Source of the DNA: Margaritifera margaritifera
Taxonomy: Eukaryota; Mollusca; Bivalvia; Unionida; Margaritiferidae
DNA length: 64,000 bases
Reading direction: 5' to 3'
Assembly (NCBI GenBank): GCA_029931535.1
Contig: JAQPZY010001448.1
Location: 1,798,001-1,862,000 of the forward strand
A program made the position numbers and the translations under genes. Below, one piece after another: positions 11,750-23,800 of the stretch; position 1 is the first letter of the stretch; each line of letters starts with the position of its first letter. The notes beneath the pieces are model-generated. The model ran no database searches, had not been told where the DNA came from, and worked only from the letters and a program-made list of their open reading frames with translations.

Positions 11750-11992
11750 CTAGTCTAGTGCAACTCCTACATTTTTAAACACGCTGACGTAAGCAAGGGG
11801 CGTGAATATTTAAAGAAGATTTATCCAAATACTCACCCTCTTTCTTTAGCAGTTCTGAGAATCGGGAGTGAAATGATAGAGGACACCAGACGGGGATTGG
11901 TACAGAGATCAGCCATCTGACAACACACCGTCCATCTCACAACACACCATCAAGAAACCAGTAAAATTCATCTGTTGCTTTAAAGTTAAGGT
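11750..11992 (+). promoter_or_regulatory. possible promoter and non-coding first exon ending in a 5-prime splice site
   Basis: A CRE-like CTGACGTAAG (about 11784-11793) and an AT-rich AATATTTAAAG (about 11806-11816) precede about 170 bp of balanced-composition sequence that ends AAGTTAAG|GTGAGTTTC, a good donor-site match near 11990. The following 1.3 kb is AT-rich and intron-like. No coding start can be tied to it in this window. This is a pattern-based guess; transcript data would decide. Confidence 0.22.
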
Positions 11993-13505
11993 GAGTTTCA
12001 TTTGAGATTCTTTTTGTTATTTTTATGAAAATGTACACATTGCAACAATTAATCACTCGAAAGTGAGATAATGTCCGTATTTTGTACTAGTGTTTAACGT
12101 ATATCCAACCGTACTTTAAGATGAAGTTAACATAAAACACAAACTAGTATATCTGATTTTCTTCATGAGTTGACATCATTGTTGTAAAAAAACAATTAAG
12201 TTAGTAGAGTTTTTTGTTTTACTTGTGTTTAGAGATTAATATGATTTTAAAAGAAAGAAGTTCACTTTCCAATTTTACGCTCATTTGATTCACAATAAAT
12301 ACATATTTCAAATAATTGCTAAATGTATCTCATTCCTGGCTAAACTGCAGCCAGGTGTGTGATACTCCGTTTATTTGATTCCTAGTCTGATGAAAGATAA
12401 AATTTTGATATATATCAAGGAAAAAAATTCTAAATTTTACATGTTGAATCCGTAATTGTACATTTATTCTGAAAAACCATGCTCGTCCGCTAACTGCGCA
12501 TGTCTGTTGTAATGTCCGTGAAGCCTTGCCTTGCCTTGTATTCTTTAGGGTAGTGTCTGAGAATGATGGCGGCATCGCCTAATTAAAGTCAAATCCGCCA
12601 TTTTTTAACTTGAGTATTCAGTTCAAGTCAATTCCTTACTTTCTTTGACAAATGACCGGAAACATGTGCCGAACAATCGCTCAAAATTAATTTCACTGTT
12701 ATGAAACTCAAATGGCGTGAGCACCAAATTATGTACATGTAGACCATGATTAAAGTGCGGGAAGGATACATATGGAGAAAAAAATGTGATGAAAAGAGTC
12801 TGCTGTGACACACTAACAAAACAGTCATACACCCCACTGGATGAGTATTATACAATATATAACAAAAAGATAACATAATAGCTAGTTTATAATTATTACA
12901 TTATAAATTGGCAACCTTAGAAATGCGTACTGTTTTCGAAAGTTGGTAAAGAGAAGCTAATAAGAAGGTTCATAAATGGAAATAAAGATCTATCGCATAA
13001 AAAATTATCAGGTACCTTTTGCGCTCATCGATCAAAAACGGACAGCATTGTTTCAAATGTAAAACAATGTCTTATCGCACCGCTTTGGAATCTCTATATC
13101 AGTATGATTATTAAGGTTTGTCGTCATGAAAGTAATAATATAAAAGCTAGGAATACTTACACCATTGAAAGGAAGCTTCCAAATTTTATTGGATTTTCCG
13201 ATTAACAAATTATATAAATAAAGACCTGAAAATCATGAAGCTCGAAAAAGCCGAAGGTGCTCCCTTATTCGTCAATAGTAAATTACTTCGAAAACACGAT
13301 AGACACCTACGCGCATGATGGAAGAGATAGACACGATTGAAGATAGCTTCCCTTGGTTCTACTATTCCGACTTTCATTGTCATCAGTCGGAATTTGTATA
13401 TATGAAAGAAGTGTAAGTTTCTAGAGGAGGAATAAGGGGAGCTAGGACATACCATATATAGATTTGGGGGGGGGGGGTCCAGATGTTGATGAGATAGATT
13501 TTTTG
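11993..13505. other. AT-rich interval, no gene recognised
   Basis: No domain-bearing frame was seen. If the splice donor near 11990 is real this would be intron. A G10 run lies at about 13466-13477, beside a sequence (AGCTAGGACATACCATATATA) that recurs on the other side of the next minisatellite at about 13990-14010. Confidence 0.4.
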
Positions 13506-13922
13506 TTAAAAATAAAAAATATGGATTGTCACATGTTAGTGTTCCAGTGTTTCTGAAAAATAAAAAATGTGGATTGCATGAAAAATAAAAATGTGGATTG
13601 TCACATGTTAGTGTACCAGTGTTTCTGAAAAATAAAAAATGTGGATTGTAACATGTTAGTGTACCAGTGTTTCTGAAAAATAAAAAACGTGGATTGTCAC
13701 ATGATAGTGTTCCAGTGTTTCTGAAAAATACAAAATGTGGATTGTCACATGTTAGTGTTCCAGTGTTTCTGAAAAATAAAAAATGTGGATTGTAACATGT
13801 TAGTGTACCAGTGTTTCTGAAAAATAAAAAACGTGGATTGTCACATGATAGTGTTCCAGTGTTTCTGAAAAATACAAAATGTGGATCGTCACATGTTAGT
13901 GTTCCAGTGTTTCTGAAAAACG
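13506..13922. repeat. minisatellite, ~48 bp unit, about 8-9 copies
   Basis: Unit GAAAAATAAAAAATGTGGATT, then GTCACATGTTAGTGTTCCAG and TGTTTCT. One unit is truncated near 13570-13600. Larger blocks repeat with the same private variants (AAAACGTGG, CACATGATAG, AATACAAAATG), showing that multi-unit segments were duplicated together. G-runs and a shared AGCTAGRAYATACCATATATA phrase lie on both sides. Confidence 0.93.
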
Positions 13923-14027
13923 CGGATAGTAGTTTTCATACCTCTAGACAATCTAACTTTGAAAATGGGGGGGGGGGAGGCACATTGGTGAGCTAGAATA
14001 TACCATATATATATACGGTCGAGATGT

Positions 14028-14110
14028 TATAGGGGTTAGTGCTTACAGGTAAGGCGATGGGTGCTGTAACCCGCGGATCCGGGTTCTTGTCTCCGTAGCG
14101 TACGAATTAA
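14028..14110 (+). mobile_element. degenerate tRNA-like SINE head
   Basis: GGGGTTAGTGCTTACAGG followed about 40 bp later by CGCGGATCCGGGTTCTTGTC has the spacing of RNA polymerase III A and B boxes and stands out as GC-rich in AT-rich flanks. A body and tail are not clear. It could be chance. Confidence 0.35.
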
Positions 14111-14229
14111 AATTCTCTAGCCTGTATGATAATTTTATTTATTTGTATTTAAATATTCTGTTAAAGTTATCAAGCATTCTCCTGTATAATCCAGGGATAG
14201 CACTTTACGCTCTGTTTGGTGTATATTTG

Positions 14230-14393
<164 letters not shown>

Positions 14394-14475
14394 GTTTATT
14401 ATGGACCGGTCAGTCACTCCAAAAAAGGTATATGGACCCAAGAAAAATTGTCACGAGGCCCTTCAGTGCCATGCA

Positions 14476-14875
14476 ATATTTATTATATTATACCGAATGA
14501 GTATCAATCCTTTTGTGAGAAGAAACAAGTTAGTAATGTATAATTCACCGCATTCAGCGCGACTTGTAATCAGAATGAGGTTGGGCGACTTATAAACAGA
14601 ACGGGGTTGGGCGACTTATATACAGAAAGGGTTTTGGCGACTTATATACAGAAAGGGGTTTGGCGGTTCTTATGGCATCTTATGTACCGGTCTTGTTACA
14701 ACTGATAAAAAAACGAACTTAGATGCATGCGGTGCCCGTTTACAAGTTCCGCTTTGCACCCTGTCCGTTTATGTATAAAAGTCACACGCTGCGTGCCGTG
14801 AATTATGCCTTGCTAAATTGCACGGCTACTTACTATATATTTAACAAAAAGGTCAATACTCATTCGGTATAATAT

Positions 14876-14878
<3 letters not shown>
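14476..14878. repeat. inverted repeat pair flanking a 27-bp mini-array
   Basis: TATTATACCGAATGAGTATC at about 14484-14503 recurs inverted as ATACTCATTCGGTATAATA at about 14855-14873. Between them GGCGACTTATATACAGAAAG-type units (about 27 bp, four copies, 14547-14665) are found. The inverted arms could be the ends of a foldback element. Confidence 0.55.
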
Positions 14879-14974
<96 letters not shown>

Positions 14975-14996
14975 AGAGAGAGAGAGAGAGAGAGAA
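14876..14996. repeat. compound (AT)n(GA)n microsatellite
   Basis: About 95 bp of AT followed by about 22 bp of GA. It abuts the inverted repeat arm. Confidence 0.97.
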
Positions 14997-15646
14997 TTAT
15001 TTATTGACACTCTTGTTGCATGTACCAAAACACTTTTAGCTAGATGGTTCAATAAAATGATTCATGAAATGACATAAGCGATCTACTTTTATTAAAATAA
15101 ACATTTCGTTTTACTTACCAATAGTGGGGCAATAAAGGTCCTTCCTTTCTTCAGGAAAAAAAAAATACTCCATGAGGCGGTTGGTGGGTATAAGAGATTG
15201 GGTCCATACTAGGATGATATCAATCGAAGATGTTGTATGTTTGTACCGCTATCAATGTCAATAAAAACGTCCCGACTTTACTAACAATTCTTTATCTCTA
15301 GACTTCAGTCATAGAATTATCGCTTTTTGTGCGTGCCTTTTGCGTCTCTATGATATGTTTCCAATGTTGATGATCGCAATATATTAGCTTATTTAGAGAA
15401 ATAATTAGATTTGCGTTACAGTTTCAATAAAAGTGTCACCAAAAGATCTTACCAATACAAATAACATTTTTGTGACCCGGATTCGATAATGACTTTAGGC
15501 TAGAAAGTATCAATTTATGCTATTATATTGTCTTCATTAGAAATTGTCGCGGTCTTCACGTCTTCTTTATCTGATTATTAAAGTTGTGGGATAGACTGGT
15601 AAAGATCTATTGTCACTCACATCATTTATATTGAATTTTATATTTA
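14997..15646. other. unremarkable interval
   Basis: No gene, RNA or recognised element. ATAGACTGGTA at about 15590-15600 recurs at about 15841-15851 and so brackets the SINE that follows with a further 45 bp of upstream sequence. Confidence 0.45.
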
Positions 15647-15832
15647 GGGAGCAACGGTAGCTCATTTGGTAGAGAGTCGAACTCGTAATCCAAGGGTCGC
15701 GGGTTCGATACTCGTCCAGGCCAGCCCAGGTCTTTGGGAAAGGCACTTAGCTACCATTTCCTCGGCATGATAGAGTCAAAAGTATGTTAAAAGTGCCGTT
15801 AAAACAAACGAACAAGAAAAGAAGAAGAAACA
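15647..15832 (+). mobile_element. tRNA-derived SINE (Thr-like head)
   Basis: Head GGGAGCAACGGTAGCTCATT-TGGTAGAG gives a clear A box, and CGCGGGTTCGATACTCG gives a B box about 40 bp later. The anticodon position would read CGT (Thr), but the anticodon stem does not pair well, so this is a SINE head rather than a working tRNA. The body contains AAAGGCACTTAGCTACC and the end is TTAAAACAAACGAACAAG with an A-rich tail. An 11-bp direct repeat (ATAGACTGGTA) lies 45 bp upstream and just downstream. Confidence 0.75.
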
Positions 15833-16084
15833 AATTCACTATAGACTGGTACCTTCTCTTCTTAGTCATGCAAGTTGAATTTCTCCACATGCCGGGAAAG
15901 ATAGAGGGTGGCTCATAGCTGCATTGACTCGATGTAGGACATGACACAGATACAGGAGAGGCAACCTAAAACCTCTGTCACTAAATTTCTTTTCTAAAGT
16001 AGGTACATACTCTCAACTTTATGAAAAACTAAATTACCTAAGCAAGTTATATATAATGATTGCTGACCTTATCAACAAACAATC

Positions 16085-16253
16085 CATTGTGTGTGTGCGT
16101 GGGTGGGCGCACGTGTGTGTGTGTGTACCTGCGTCCGGGCGCGCGCGTGTGTGTGTGCTGGAGGTAGTGTCGTGAAAGTCGGTAAAACGTATATTTTGAG
16201 TGTTGTATTTTGTTGAATTTTGAAGCAGACGAGTGAAAACACAACAGAAATTC

Positions 16254-16312
<59 letters not shown>
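16085..16312. repeat. (GT)n-rich stretch and (AT)n microsatellite
   Basis: Interrupted GT/GC dinucleotide runs at 16088-16160, then about 55 bp of AT at 16256-16310. The Thr/His-rich minus frames are artefacts of these. Confidence 0.9.
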
Positions 16313-16314
<2 letters not shown>

Positions 16315-16757
16315 CATATAGGCGCCATTTGTACGAGTGATTGTGTGAGTAATTTTCGGTAAGATATTGTGAATATGACTGTAGATGGATAATTCTGAAG
16401 GTTTTATGGGTAAGCTAGTTATACAACAACATGCTACCATTGATAACTACAATTTGCATAGAATTACAATGGCTTGCAAATATGGCGTCTTTTGTACAGG
16501 ATCTTCTGTTGATACTCTCGTCTGACATGCACATTCGTTGATAATGTCGTCTGTTACAAATTAACTTCAACCAAAGTCGGATTTCATTTATGAGCCAAAA
16601 TAATTGGGAGATTTTTTTTGGTTTGTGAAGGTCGGTGGTTATTATTTTTCTGTATTTTAATTTTACCAGGGAAGTGTTTATTTCAGAAAACAGATAATGT
16701 ACCTTGACCTTTTTGAAAACTTCTTTAGAATTCAGATGACATGCAGAGTCCTAAACG
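16313..16757. other. unremarkable interval
   Basis: Non-repetitive AT-rich sequence between the microsatellite and the 35-bp array. No gene was recognised. Confidence 0.45.
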
Positions 16758-18285
16758 TTCTTTGGGCCTCAACATTAGCTGTCTAACACAATATATTGGG
16801 TTTCAACACTGGCTCTCTAAAGCGTTACTTCGGGCTTCAACACTGGCTCTCAAAGGCGATACTTCGGGCTTCAACATTAGCTCTCTATTACTTCGGGCTT
16901 CAACATTAACTCCCTATCGCGACTCTTCTGTCTTCACCATTAGCTCTCTAACGCGATACTTCGGGCTACAACATTAGGTCTCTAACGCGATACTTAGGGC
17001 TACAACATTAGCTCTCTAACGCGATACTTCGGGCTACAACATTAGGTCTCTAACGCGATACTTCGGGCTGCAACATTAGCTCTCTAACGCGATACTTCGG
17101 GCTACAACATTAGATCTCTAACGCGATACTTCGGGCTACAACATTAGCTCTCTAACGCGATACTTTGGGCTTCAATATTTGCATTCTAATGCGATACTTT
17201 GGGCTTAAACATTGCCTCTTTATCGCGATACTTCGGGCTCAACATTAGCTCTCTAACGCGATATTTCTTGCTACAACATTAGATCTCTAACGCGATACTT
17301 CGGGCTACAACATTAGCTCTCTAACGCGATACTTTGGGCTTCAATATTTGCATTCTAATGCGATACTTTGGGCTTAAACATTGCCTCTTTATCGCGATAC
17401 TTCGGGCTCAACATTAGCTCTCTAACGCGATATTTCGGGCTACAACATTAGATCTCTAACGCGATACTTCGGGCTACAACATTAGCTCTCTAACGCGATA
17501 CTTTGGGCTTCAATATTTGCATTCTAATGCGATACTTTGGGCTTAAACATTGCCTCTTTATCGCGATACTTCGGGCTCAACATTAGCTCTCTAACGCGAT
17601 ATTTCGGGCTACAACATTAGCTCTCTAACGCGATACTTTGGGCTACAACATTAGCTCTCTAACGGGATAGTTCAGCTACAACATGCGCTCTTTAACGCGA
17701 TACTTTGGGCTACATTATACTTCGGGTTACAACATTAGCTCTCTAACGCGATATTTCGGGCTACAACATTAGCTCTCTAACGGGATAGTTCAGGCTACAA
17801 CATGCGCTCTTTAACGCGATACTTTGGGCTTCAATATTTGCATTCTAATGCGATACTTTGGGCTTCAACACTCGCTTCCTAATGCGATATTCGGGTTTCA
17901 ACATTTGCTTTATGACGCAATGCTTCAGCTTCAACATTTGCTTTCTAACTCGATACTTCACTCTTTAACATCTGCTTTCTAACTCGATACTTCACTCTTT
18001 AACATCTGCTTTCTAACTCGATACTTCACTCTTTAACATCTGCTTTCTAACTCGATACTTCACTCTTTAACATCTGCTTTCTAACTCTATACTTCACTCT
18101 TTGACATCTGCTTTCTAACTCGATACTTCACTCTTTAACATCTGCTTTGCAACGCGATATTTCGTGCTTCAACATTTTCTTTCTGAGGCAATACTTCAAG
18201 ACTTCCAACATTTACTTTCTAACGCGATATTTCCGGCTTTTGCTTTGCCTGCACATTTTATTGCTAATGCGATACTTCGGTAAAA
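16758..18285. repeat. large minisatellite, 35 bp unit grading into a 34 bp unit
   Basis: The first part (16758 to about 17900) has the unit GCTACAACATTAGCTCTCTA plus ACGCGATACTTCGG, about 32 copies, with a higher-order block of about 175 bp (units containing TTCAATATTTGCATTC, TTAAACATTGCCTC and CTCAACATTAG) repeated at least three times between 17150 and 17600. The second part (about 17930-18150) is a homogeneous CTTTAACATCTGCTTTCTAA-type unit in about seven copies. Copies at both ends are diverged, as expected for an array growing from the middle. Confidence 0.95.
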
Positions 18286-18666
18286 CCGTTTCTGTATTCG
18301 ACATATTCAATATTTCATTTATGCATGATGACAGTTCTGAGCGATACAGTTTTGACAGATTCGAGTAATATTTACGTGTGGAAAACTTTTGTCTGTGCCT
18401 TACTTCACTCAAATTATATTCGATCTATTATGTGATGCTCGCCATTTTGCACGTTTAAAATTTGATCCATCTAAATGTACGTTAACAAACGAGTTAAATC
18501 AGTCTAGCATTGTTATTAAAAAAACCGATTGTTGATTTCTTGGAAATGCACGCGGAGTTGGAATTCATAAATTAAGCAGAAAATGAACATATTCGCGAAA
18601 ATAACACGAATACTTACTTTAACAAAAGGTTTAAAGTATCTATATATTGCAAACAATCGACCCATT

Positions 18667-18670
18667 TTCT

Positions 18671-18748
<78 letters not shown>
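18667..18748. repeat. (CT)n microsatellite
   Basis: About 80 bp of pure CT. The surrounding 18290-18666 is unremarkable. Confidence 0.97.
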
Positions 18749-18749
<1 letters not shown>

Positions 18750-20015
18750 GCCTATAACTTTTCGATCGGCATGTTGTTTTTCAATGTAAAAGAAAGAATA
18801 TGTCAAAATAATCAGTTAAGAGTTCACTGGAGCGTCTGCAATCCTCTTTCGTATCCTCGTGCACAAGGTTTGAAAGAACTTTAGATAACAGTTACAATAT
18901 AATCTAATTAACATCTCTTCCAGTTATATTACACGAGAGCCAGTGGAGATCAATCAATCTTTTAATGGTTTTAATTTACACTTCTGTCTAACTGAATTAT
19001 AAATTAGAATACATAATGATAACTCTTCATAATTTTACTTTCTATAATTACCTGAGTTCTAGCTATTAGAATGTATTTTTCCTCAAACTATTTTTTTTAA
19101 TTTTTTTTATTCGATTTTAATGGCTTTCTCTTAAATTACGACCATTAATGTCTCATAAAAGAACTAAGTAACTGGTTCGGCTGTAATAATTCACTATAGT
19201 CTTTAGTACACATATACGAGGCATGCACCCTAATCCGGATTCCAAATACCCAACATCCGGATTCCAAATACCTTACTCGAGTAATATTTCTCAGAAAGCC
19301 ATTTCAAATATGAGGTGTCAAAAAAATAAAAGTACATAGAATTGTTTTGTCATCATAATGAATTCACCTGTTCAAATGCTCCATTAGTGTGTGATATTTA
19401 AACCCTGCCATACATCCAGCTGTCATATTATTGAAAAAAAAGCAGGATAAAGATTTCGTGGGTGAAAGATTAATGGGTGGTTTGTGCTTCCGTCGTGCAT
19501 CTTTGTTTACTCCAATGACTGCAAATGAGAAAGCTTCACTCGCCTAACGCTGCAGTTTTGGAATGAGAAACCCTATAAATTTCGAATCATTTATTCCTAA
19601 AACAAGTCATTTTCCGTTTAATCTTACAATGAGACAGGAATCGTCTCAATATCTAGGTTCAAATAGCATGGTATTTTTTACTTAGATAAATAAGTTTATA
19701 TTATAAATGAAAAAAATAAAATAGGTAAATAGATGCAACACTTGTCACGATGTTCTACTATTCCCAATCTCTCGCTAACCATCCGTAATAATGTCAGTAA
19801 CATTTTAAATTACTTTACAGAGAGTGCAGAGGGCTTGATAAAATAAAAATAAATATTTGTATAATTTTAACACAATAAAGAACATGTTTTTGCATGGCAG
19901 TAGTGGTCTTCGAACTTAGATCCATTACTAGATATATCCGAGCAAATGATTTTATCGAACCATGTGTAGGTTTGGAAACTCCTACCACTGAAAGCTGAAA
20001 GATCGTGCGTGCGTT

Positions 20016-20020
<5 letters not shown>
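18749..20020. other. AT-rich interval, no gene recognised
   Basis: Holds only a short direct repeat (ATCCGGATTCCAAATACC, about 19232 and 19255). No domain-bearing frame. Confidence 0.45.
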
Positions 20021-20021
<1 letters not shown>

Positions 20022-20090
<69 letters not shown>

Positions 20091-20095
20091 GATAG
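20022..20095. repeat. compound (GT)n(GA)n microsatellite
   Basis: About 28 bp of GT then about 45 bp of GA. Confidence 0.95.
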
Positions 20096-20424
20096 AGAGA
20101 TAGTTTGTGGTGTTATCGTCAAAGGGAATAATAATCATGGACATTTTGCAAGCTGGAGCACACCTTTGTACAATCTTTCTACCCCATTACCAAACAATAA
20201 TACCCCGTCCATTTTCGTTCTCTCTAATATACATTAATAAATGATTAGGAGGATGGGTAGGTAGAGGGCGAATGAGTACGTACGTTGAGATGGAGAGAGA
20301 TAGGGTACACTGATAGATAGATGACTGGATATATAGATAAATAGACTTATATGTAGATATATATACATTGACAGAAATGATAGCAATAAAAGTATTTAAA
20401 AAAAGATAGATAAACTTAGGTGTA

Positions 20425-20545
20425 GGTAGGTACGTACGTAGATACATACATACATACATACATACATACATACATACATACATACACACATACATACATA
20501 CATATTTATATTTGTATTTATTTATTTATTTATTTATTTATTAAA
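20425..20545. repeat. (TACA)n and (TTTA)n microsatellites
   Basis: CATA/TACA tetranucleotides at about 20443-20500, then (TTTA)n at about 20513-20542. Read on the minus strand, (TAAA)n directly follows the LINE 3-prime region and may be its simple-repeat tail. ATTGACAGAAATGATARCAATAAAAGTA occurs on both sides (about 20369 and 20568), so the 3-prime end may have been duplicated. Confidence 0.85.
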
Positions 20546-21012
20546 TTCTACAGACCCAAATTCCCATTGACAGAAATGATAACAATAAAAGTAACACATA
20601 ACAACACATTGTAAAGTACATTTACATCTACATCAACCATCTATACAAGTACAGGTAACAGCAAATAAGAACCTGTGTATTTGCCCTTTCAGGAATCATA
20701 AAATAAGTCTTTCAAAGAGCTTGTAAAAGCTGTAGTATTGTTAGTCATAATATCTATGTTGTGTGTTTCTAAAAATTAGTCAAAATTACTCAGTGCTTTA
20801 TTTAAAAGGCTGTGTTTTCTTACGTTCAAACGAATGTTTGTGCAATAAAAGCCAGTCTTATGTCTAAGATTTCTTCTTGAAACATTGTTGACTATTTGAT
20901 TTCCTAAACAAGGACAGTCAAACTGACTGTGTATACATTTAAAAAGAAATACAAAGTCAATCAACTCCTACTCTCTAAGGCTGGTAAATTAAAATGTATG
21001 CAGATTTCCTTA

Positions 21013-21149
21013 TGGGTCTATGCAGTTTGTAAAGACTAATCAGTAGAACAAACAACATAGACCCTGATCTGCCGGCGCATTATGCGAAGGCAGATCAGGG
21101 TCTATGTTATTTGCATTTGGATTCGGTTTATACGCGAGTATAGACGGTA
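21013..21149. mobile_element. palindromic TA-flanked MITE, copy 2 (left end missing)
   Basis: The right part matches the 36.97 kb copy: hairpin CATAGACCCTGATCTGCC to GGCAGATCAGGGTCTATG and a right terminus TATACGCGAGTATAGACGGTA. The left TIR and first hairpin arm are missing. A further scrap of the missing arm (GCAAACTGCATAGACCC) lies at 21336-21377, and a LINE phrase (CTAAGATTTCTTCTTGAAAC) is duplicated at about 20866 and 21290, so the region was rearranged. Confidence 0.75.
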
Positions 21150-21467
21150 GGTAAAATTCAAACTTGATTTAAAACACATGAATTTTAAAAACTTTCAATG
21201 AGCCATTTCAATTTATTGGGTCAAAATAGATTGGTGAGGGGGGGGGGGGAGTGCGCTTTGAAACTCTCAACATTTGCATTGCTTTACTTTCTAAGATTTC
21301 TTCTTGAAACATTGTAGGCTATTTGATTTCCTGACTGCAAACTGCATAGACCCAAATCTGCTGTTGCATAATGCGCATAATGGCCTTCACATGGAGATTA
21401 AAACTGAGGGTACTTGTCAGCTATACTCCCAAATCTTTGACACAACTAAAACTCTCACCCTTTAGCA

Positions 21468-21586
21468 TCACGCCAACCATTAAAAATAGCATCACGCCTA
21501 CCATTAAATAGCATCACGCCTACCATTAAAAATAGCATCACGCCTACCATTAAAAATAGCATCACGTCTACCATTAAATAGCTAAA
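21468..21586. repeat. short tandem array in LINE, ~24-29 bp unit, 5 copies
   Basis: Unit TAGCATCACGCCTACCATTA with or without AAAAA. It sits immediately upstream (minus sense) of the KDLGV motif of the LINE; the minus reading MVGVMLK-GESFSCVKDLGV fits the RT C-terminal side, so the unit is LINE coding sequence repeated in place. Confidence 0.85.
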
Positions 21587-21945
21587 GCAAATAGGTTTTA
21601 TGCTTGGTTGTAAAACTGATATAGCAACACTTCTTCGTGTTCCCTTTTATCAGTCATTTCTCACACTATTCATATCCTCTCTACATTTCTCTGAAGGAGA
21701 TTGCGATCGCGTATCTGTCCGATATATTTATACAACTTCACGTCATCAGCAAACAAAACGGCACTTTGAGTGCTCTAAAACTAAAAGGAGGTCATTTATA
21801 TGCAATAAAAATAAGTTCGGCCCCCGAAATAGACCCCTGAGGCTCAGCAGAAATGACCTGGCACTATTCTGAACCTTGACCATGTACAGCAACTCTTGGA
21901 TGTTTGACACAAAATATGAGGAAAACCGATTAAGAATATTACCAG

Positions 21946-23775
21946 TCAACCATTAGAGTGTAGTTTATGCAAAAGCAGTTTACCAGTCAAACCATAAGAG
22001 TGTAGTTTATGTAAAAGCAGTTTACCAGTCAAACCATAAGAGTGTAGTTTATGCAAAAGCAGTTTACCAGTCAAACCATAAGAGTGTAGTTTATGTAAAA
22101 GCAGTTTACCAGTCAAACCATAAGAGTGTAGTTTATGTAAAAGCAGTTTACCAGTCAAACCATAAGAGTGTAGTTTATGCAAAAGCAGTTTACCAGTCAA
22201 ACCATAAGAGTGTAGTTTATGTAAAAGCAGTTTACCAGTCAAACCATAAGAGTGTAGTTTATGTAAAAGCAGTTTACCAGTCAAACCATAAGAGTGTAGT
22301 TTATGTAAAAGCAGTTTACCAGTCAAACCATAAGAGTGTAGTTTATGCAAAAGCAGTTTACCAGTCAAACCATAAGAGTGTAGTTTATGTAAAAACAGTT
22401 TACAAGTCAAACCATAAGAGTGTAGTTTATGTAAAAGCAGTTTACCAGTCAACCATAAGAGTGTAGTTTATGTAAAAGCAGTTTACCAGTCAAACCATAA
22501 GAGTGTAGTTTATGTAAAAGCAGTTTACCAGTCAAACCATAAGAGTGTAGTTTATGTAAAAACAGTTTACCAGTCAAACCATAAGAGTGTAGTTTATGTA
22601 AAAACAGTTTACAAGTCAAACCATAGGAGTGTAGTTTATGTAAAAACAGTTTACCAGTCAAACCATAGGAGTGTAGTTTATGTAAAAACAGTTTACCAGT
22701 CAAACCATAGGAGTGTAGTTTATGTAAAAACAGTTTACAAGTCAAACCATAGGAGTGTAGTTTATGTAAAAACAGTTTACCAGTCAAACCATAGGAGTGT
22801 AGCTTATGTAAAAACAGTTTACCAGTCAAACCATAAGAGTGTAGTTTATGTAAAAACAGTTTACAAGTCAAACCATAGGAGTGTAGTTTATGTAAAAACA
22901 GTTTACCAGTCAAACCATAAGAGTGTAGTTTATGTAAAAACAGTTTACAAGTCAAACCATAGGAGTGTAGTTTATGTAAAAACAGTTTACCAGTCAAACC
23001 ATAGGAGTGTAGTTTATGTAAAAACAGTTTACAAGTCAAACCATAGGAGTGTAGTTTATGTAAAAACAGTTTACCAGTCAAACCATAAGAGTGTAGTTTA
23101 TGTAAAAGCAGTTTACCAGTCAAACCATAAGAGTGTAGTTTATGTAAAAACAGTTTACAAGTCAAACCATAAGAGTGTAGTTTATGTAAAAACAGTTTAC
23201 CAGTCAAACCATAGGAGTGTAGTTTATGTAAAAACAGTTTACAAGTCAAACCATAGGAGTGTAGTTTATGTAAAAACAGTTTACCAGTCAAACCATAAGA
23301 GTGTAGTTTATGTAAAAGCAGTTTACCAGTCAAACCATAAGAGTGTAGTTTATGTAAAAGCAGTTTACCAGTCAACCATAAGAGTGTAGTTTATGTAAAA
23401 ACAGTTTACAAGTCAAACCATAAGAGTGTAGTTTATGTAAAAACAGTTTACAAGTCAAACCATAAGAGTGTAGTTTATGTAAAAGCAGTTTACAAGTCAA
23501 ACCATAGGAGTGTAGTTTATGTAAAAACAGTTTACCAGTCAAACCATAAGAGTGTAGTTTATGTAAAAGCAGTTTACCAGTCAACCATAAGAGTGTAGTT
23601 TATGTAAAAACAGTTTACCAGTCAAACCATAAGAGTGTAGTTTATGTAAAAGCAGTTTACCAGTCAACCATAAGAGTGTAGTTTATGTAAAAACAGTTTA
23701 CAAGTCAAACCATAGGAGTCTAGTTGATGTAAAAACAGTTTACAAGTCAAACCATAAGAGTGTAGTTTATGCAAA
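21946..23775 (-). repeat. 42-bp tandem array encoding repeated LLHKLHSYGLTGK, about 43 copies
   Basis: Unit ACCAGTCAAACCATAAGAGT plus GTAGTTTATGTAAAAGCAGTTT. Because 42 is a multiple of 3, the minus strand stays open for long runs (22449-23375 is 308 codons, the longest frame in the window), each 14-residue period reading LLHKLHSYGLTGKL. That peptide is the conserved segment following RT motif A in LINEs, and the array sits exactly there: motif A (IYIDFSKVLD) lies on one side and the W/motif-B region on the other. Units lacking one A (GTCAACCAT) near 21948, 22449, 23372, 23581 and 23657 shift the frame. Variants (AGG/AAG, AAACAG/AAGCAG, CAAGTC/CCAGTC) occur in blocks. Not a gene. Confidence 0.95.
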
Positions 23776-23800
23776 GTCTAATACTTTCGAAAAATCAATA

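Noticed and set aside
15647..15720. Functional tRNA-Thr gene
   Set aside because: A and B boxes are good, but the anticodon stem does not pair and the sequence continues into a SINE body and A-rich tail.
16758..18285. CRISPR-like array of ~35-bp repeats
   Set aside because: The whole period is repeated, with no variable spacer, and there are no cas-like genes.
22449..23375. 308-codon open frame, longest in the window
   Set aside because: It is only the in-frame translation of a 42-bp tandem array whose unit comes from a LINE reverse transcriptase; no unique sequence, and neighbouring units shift frame.
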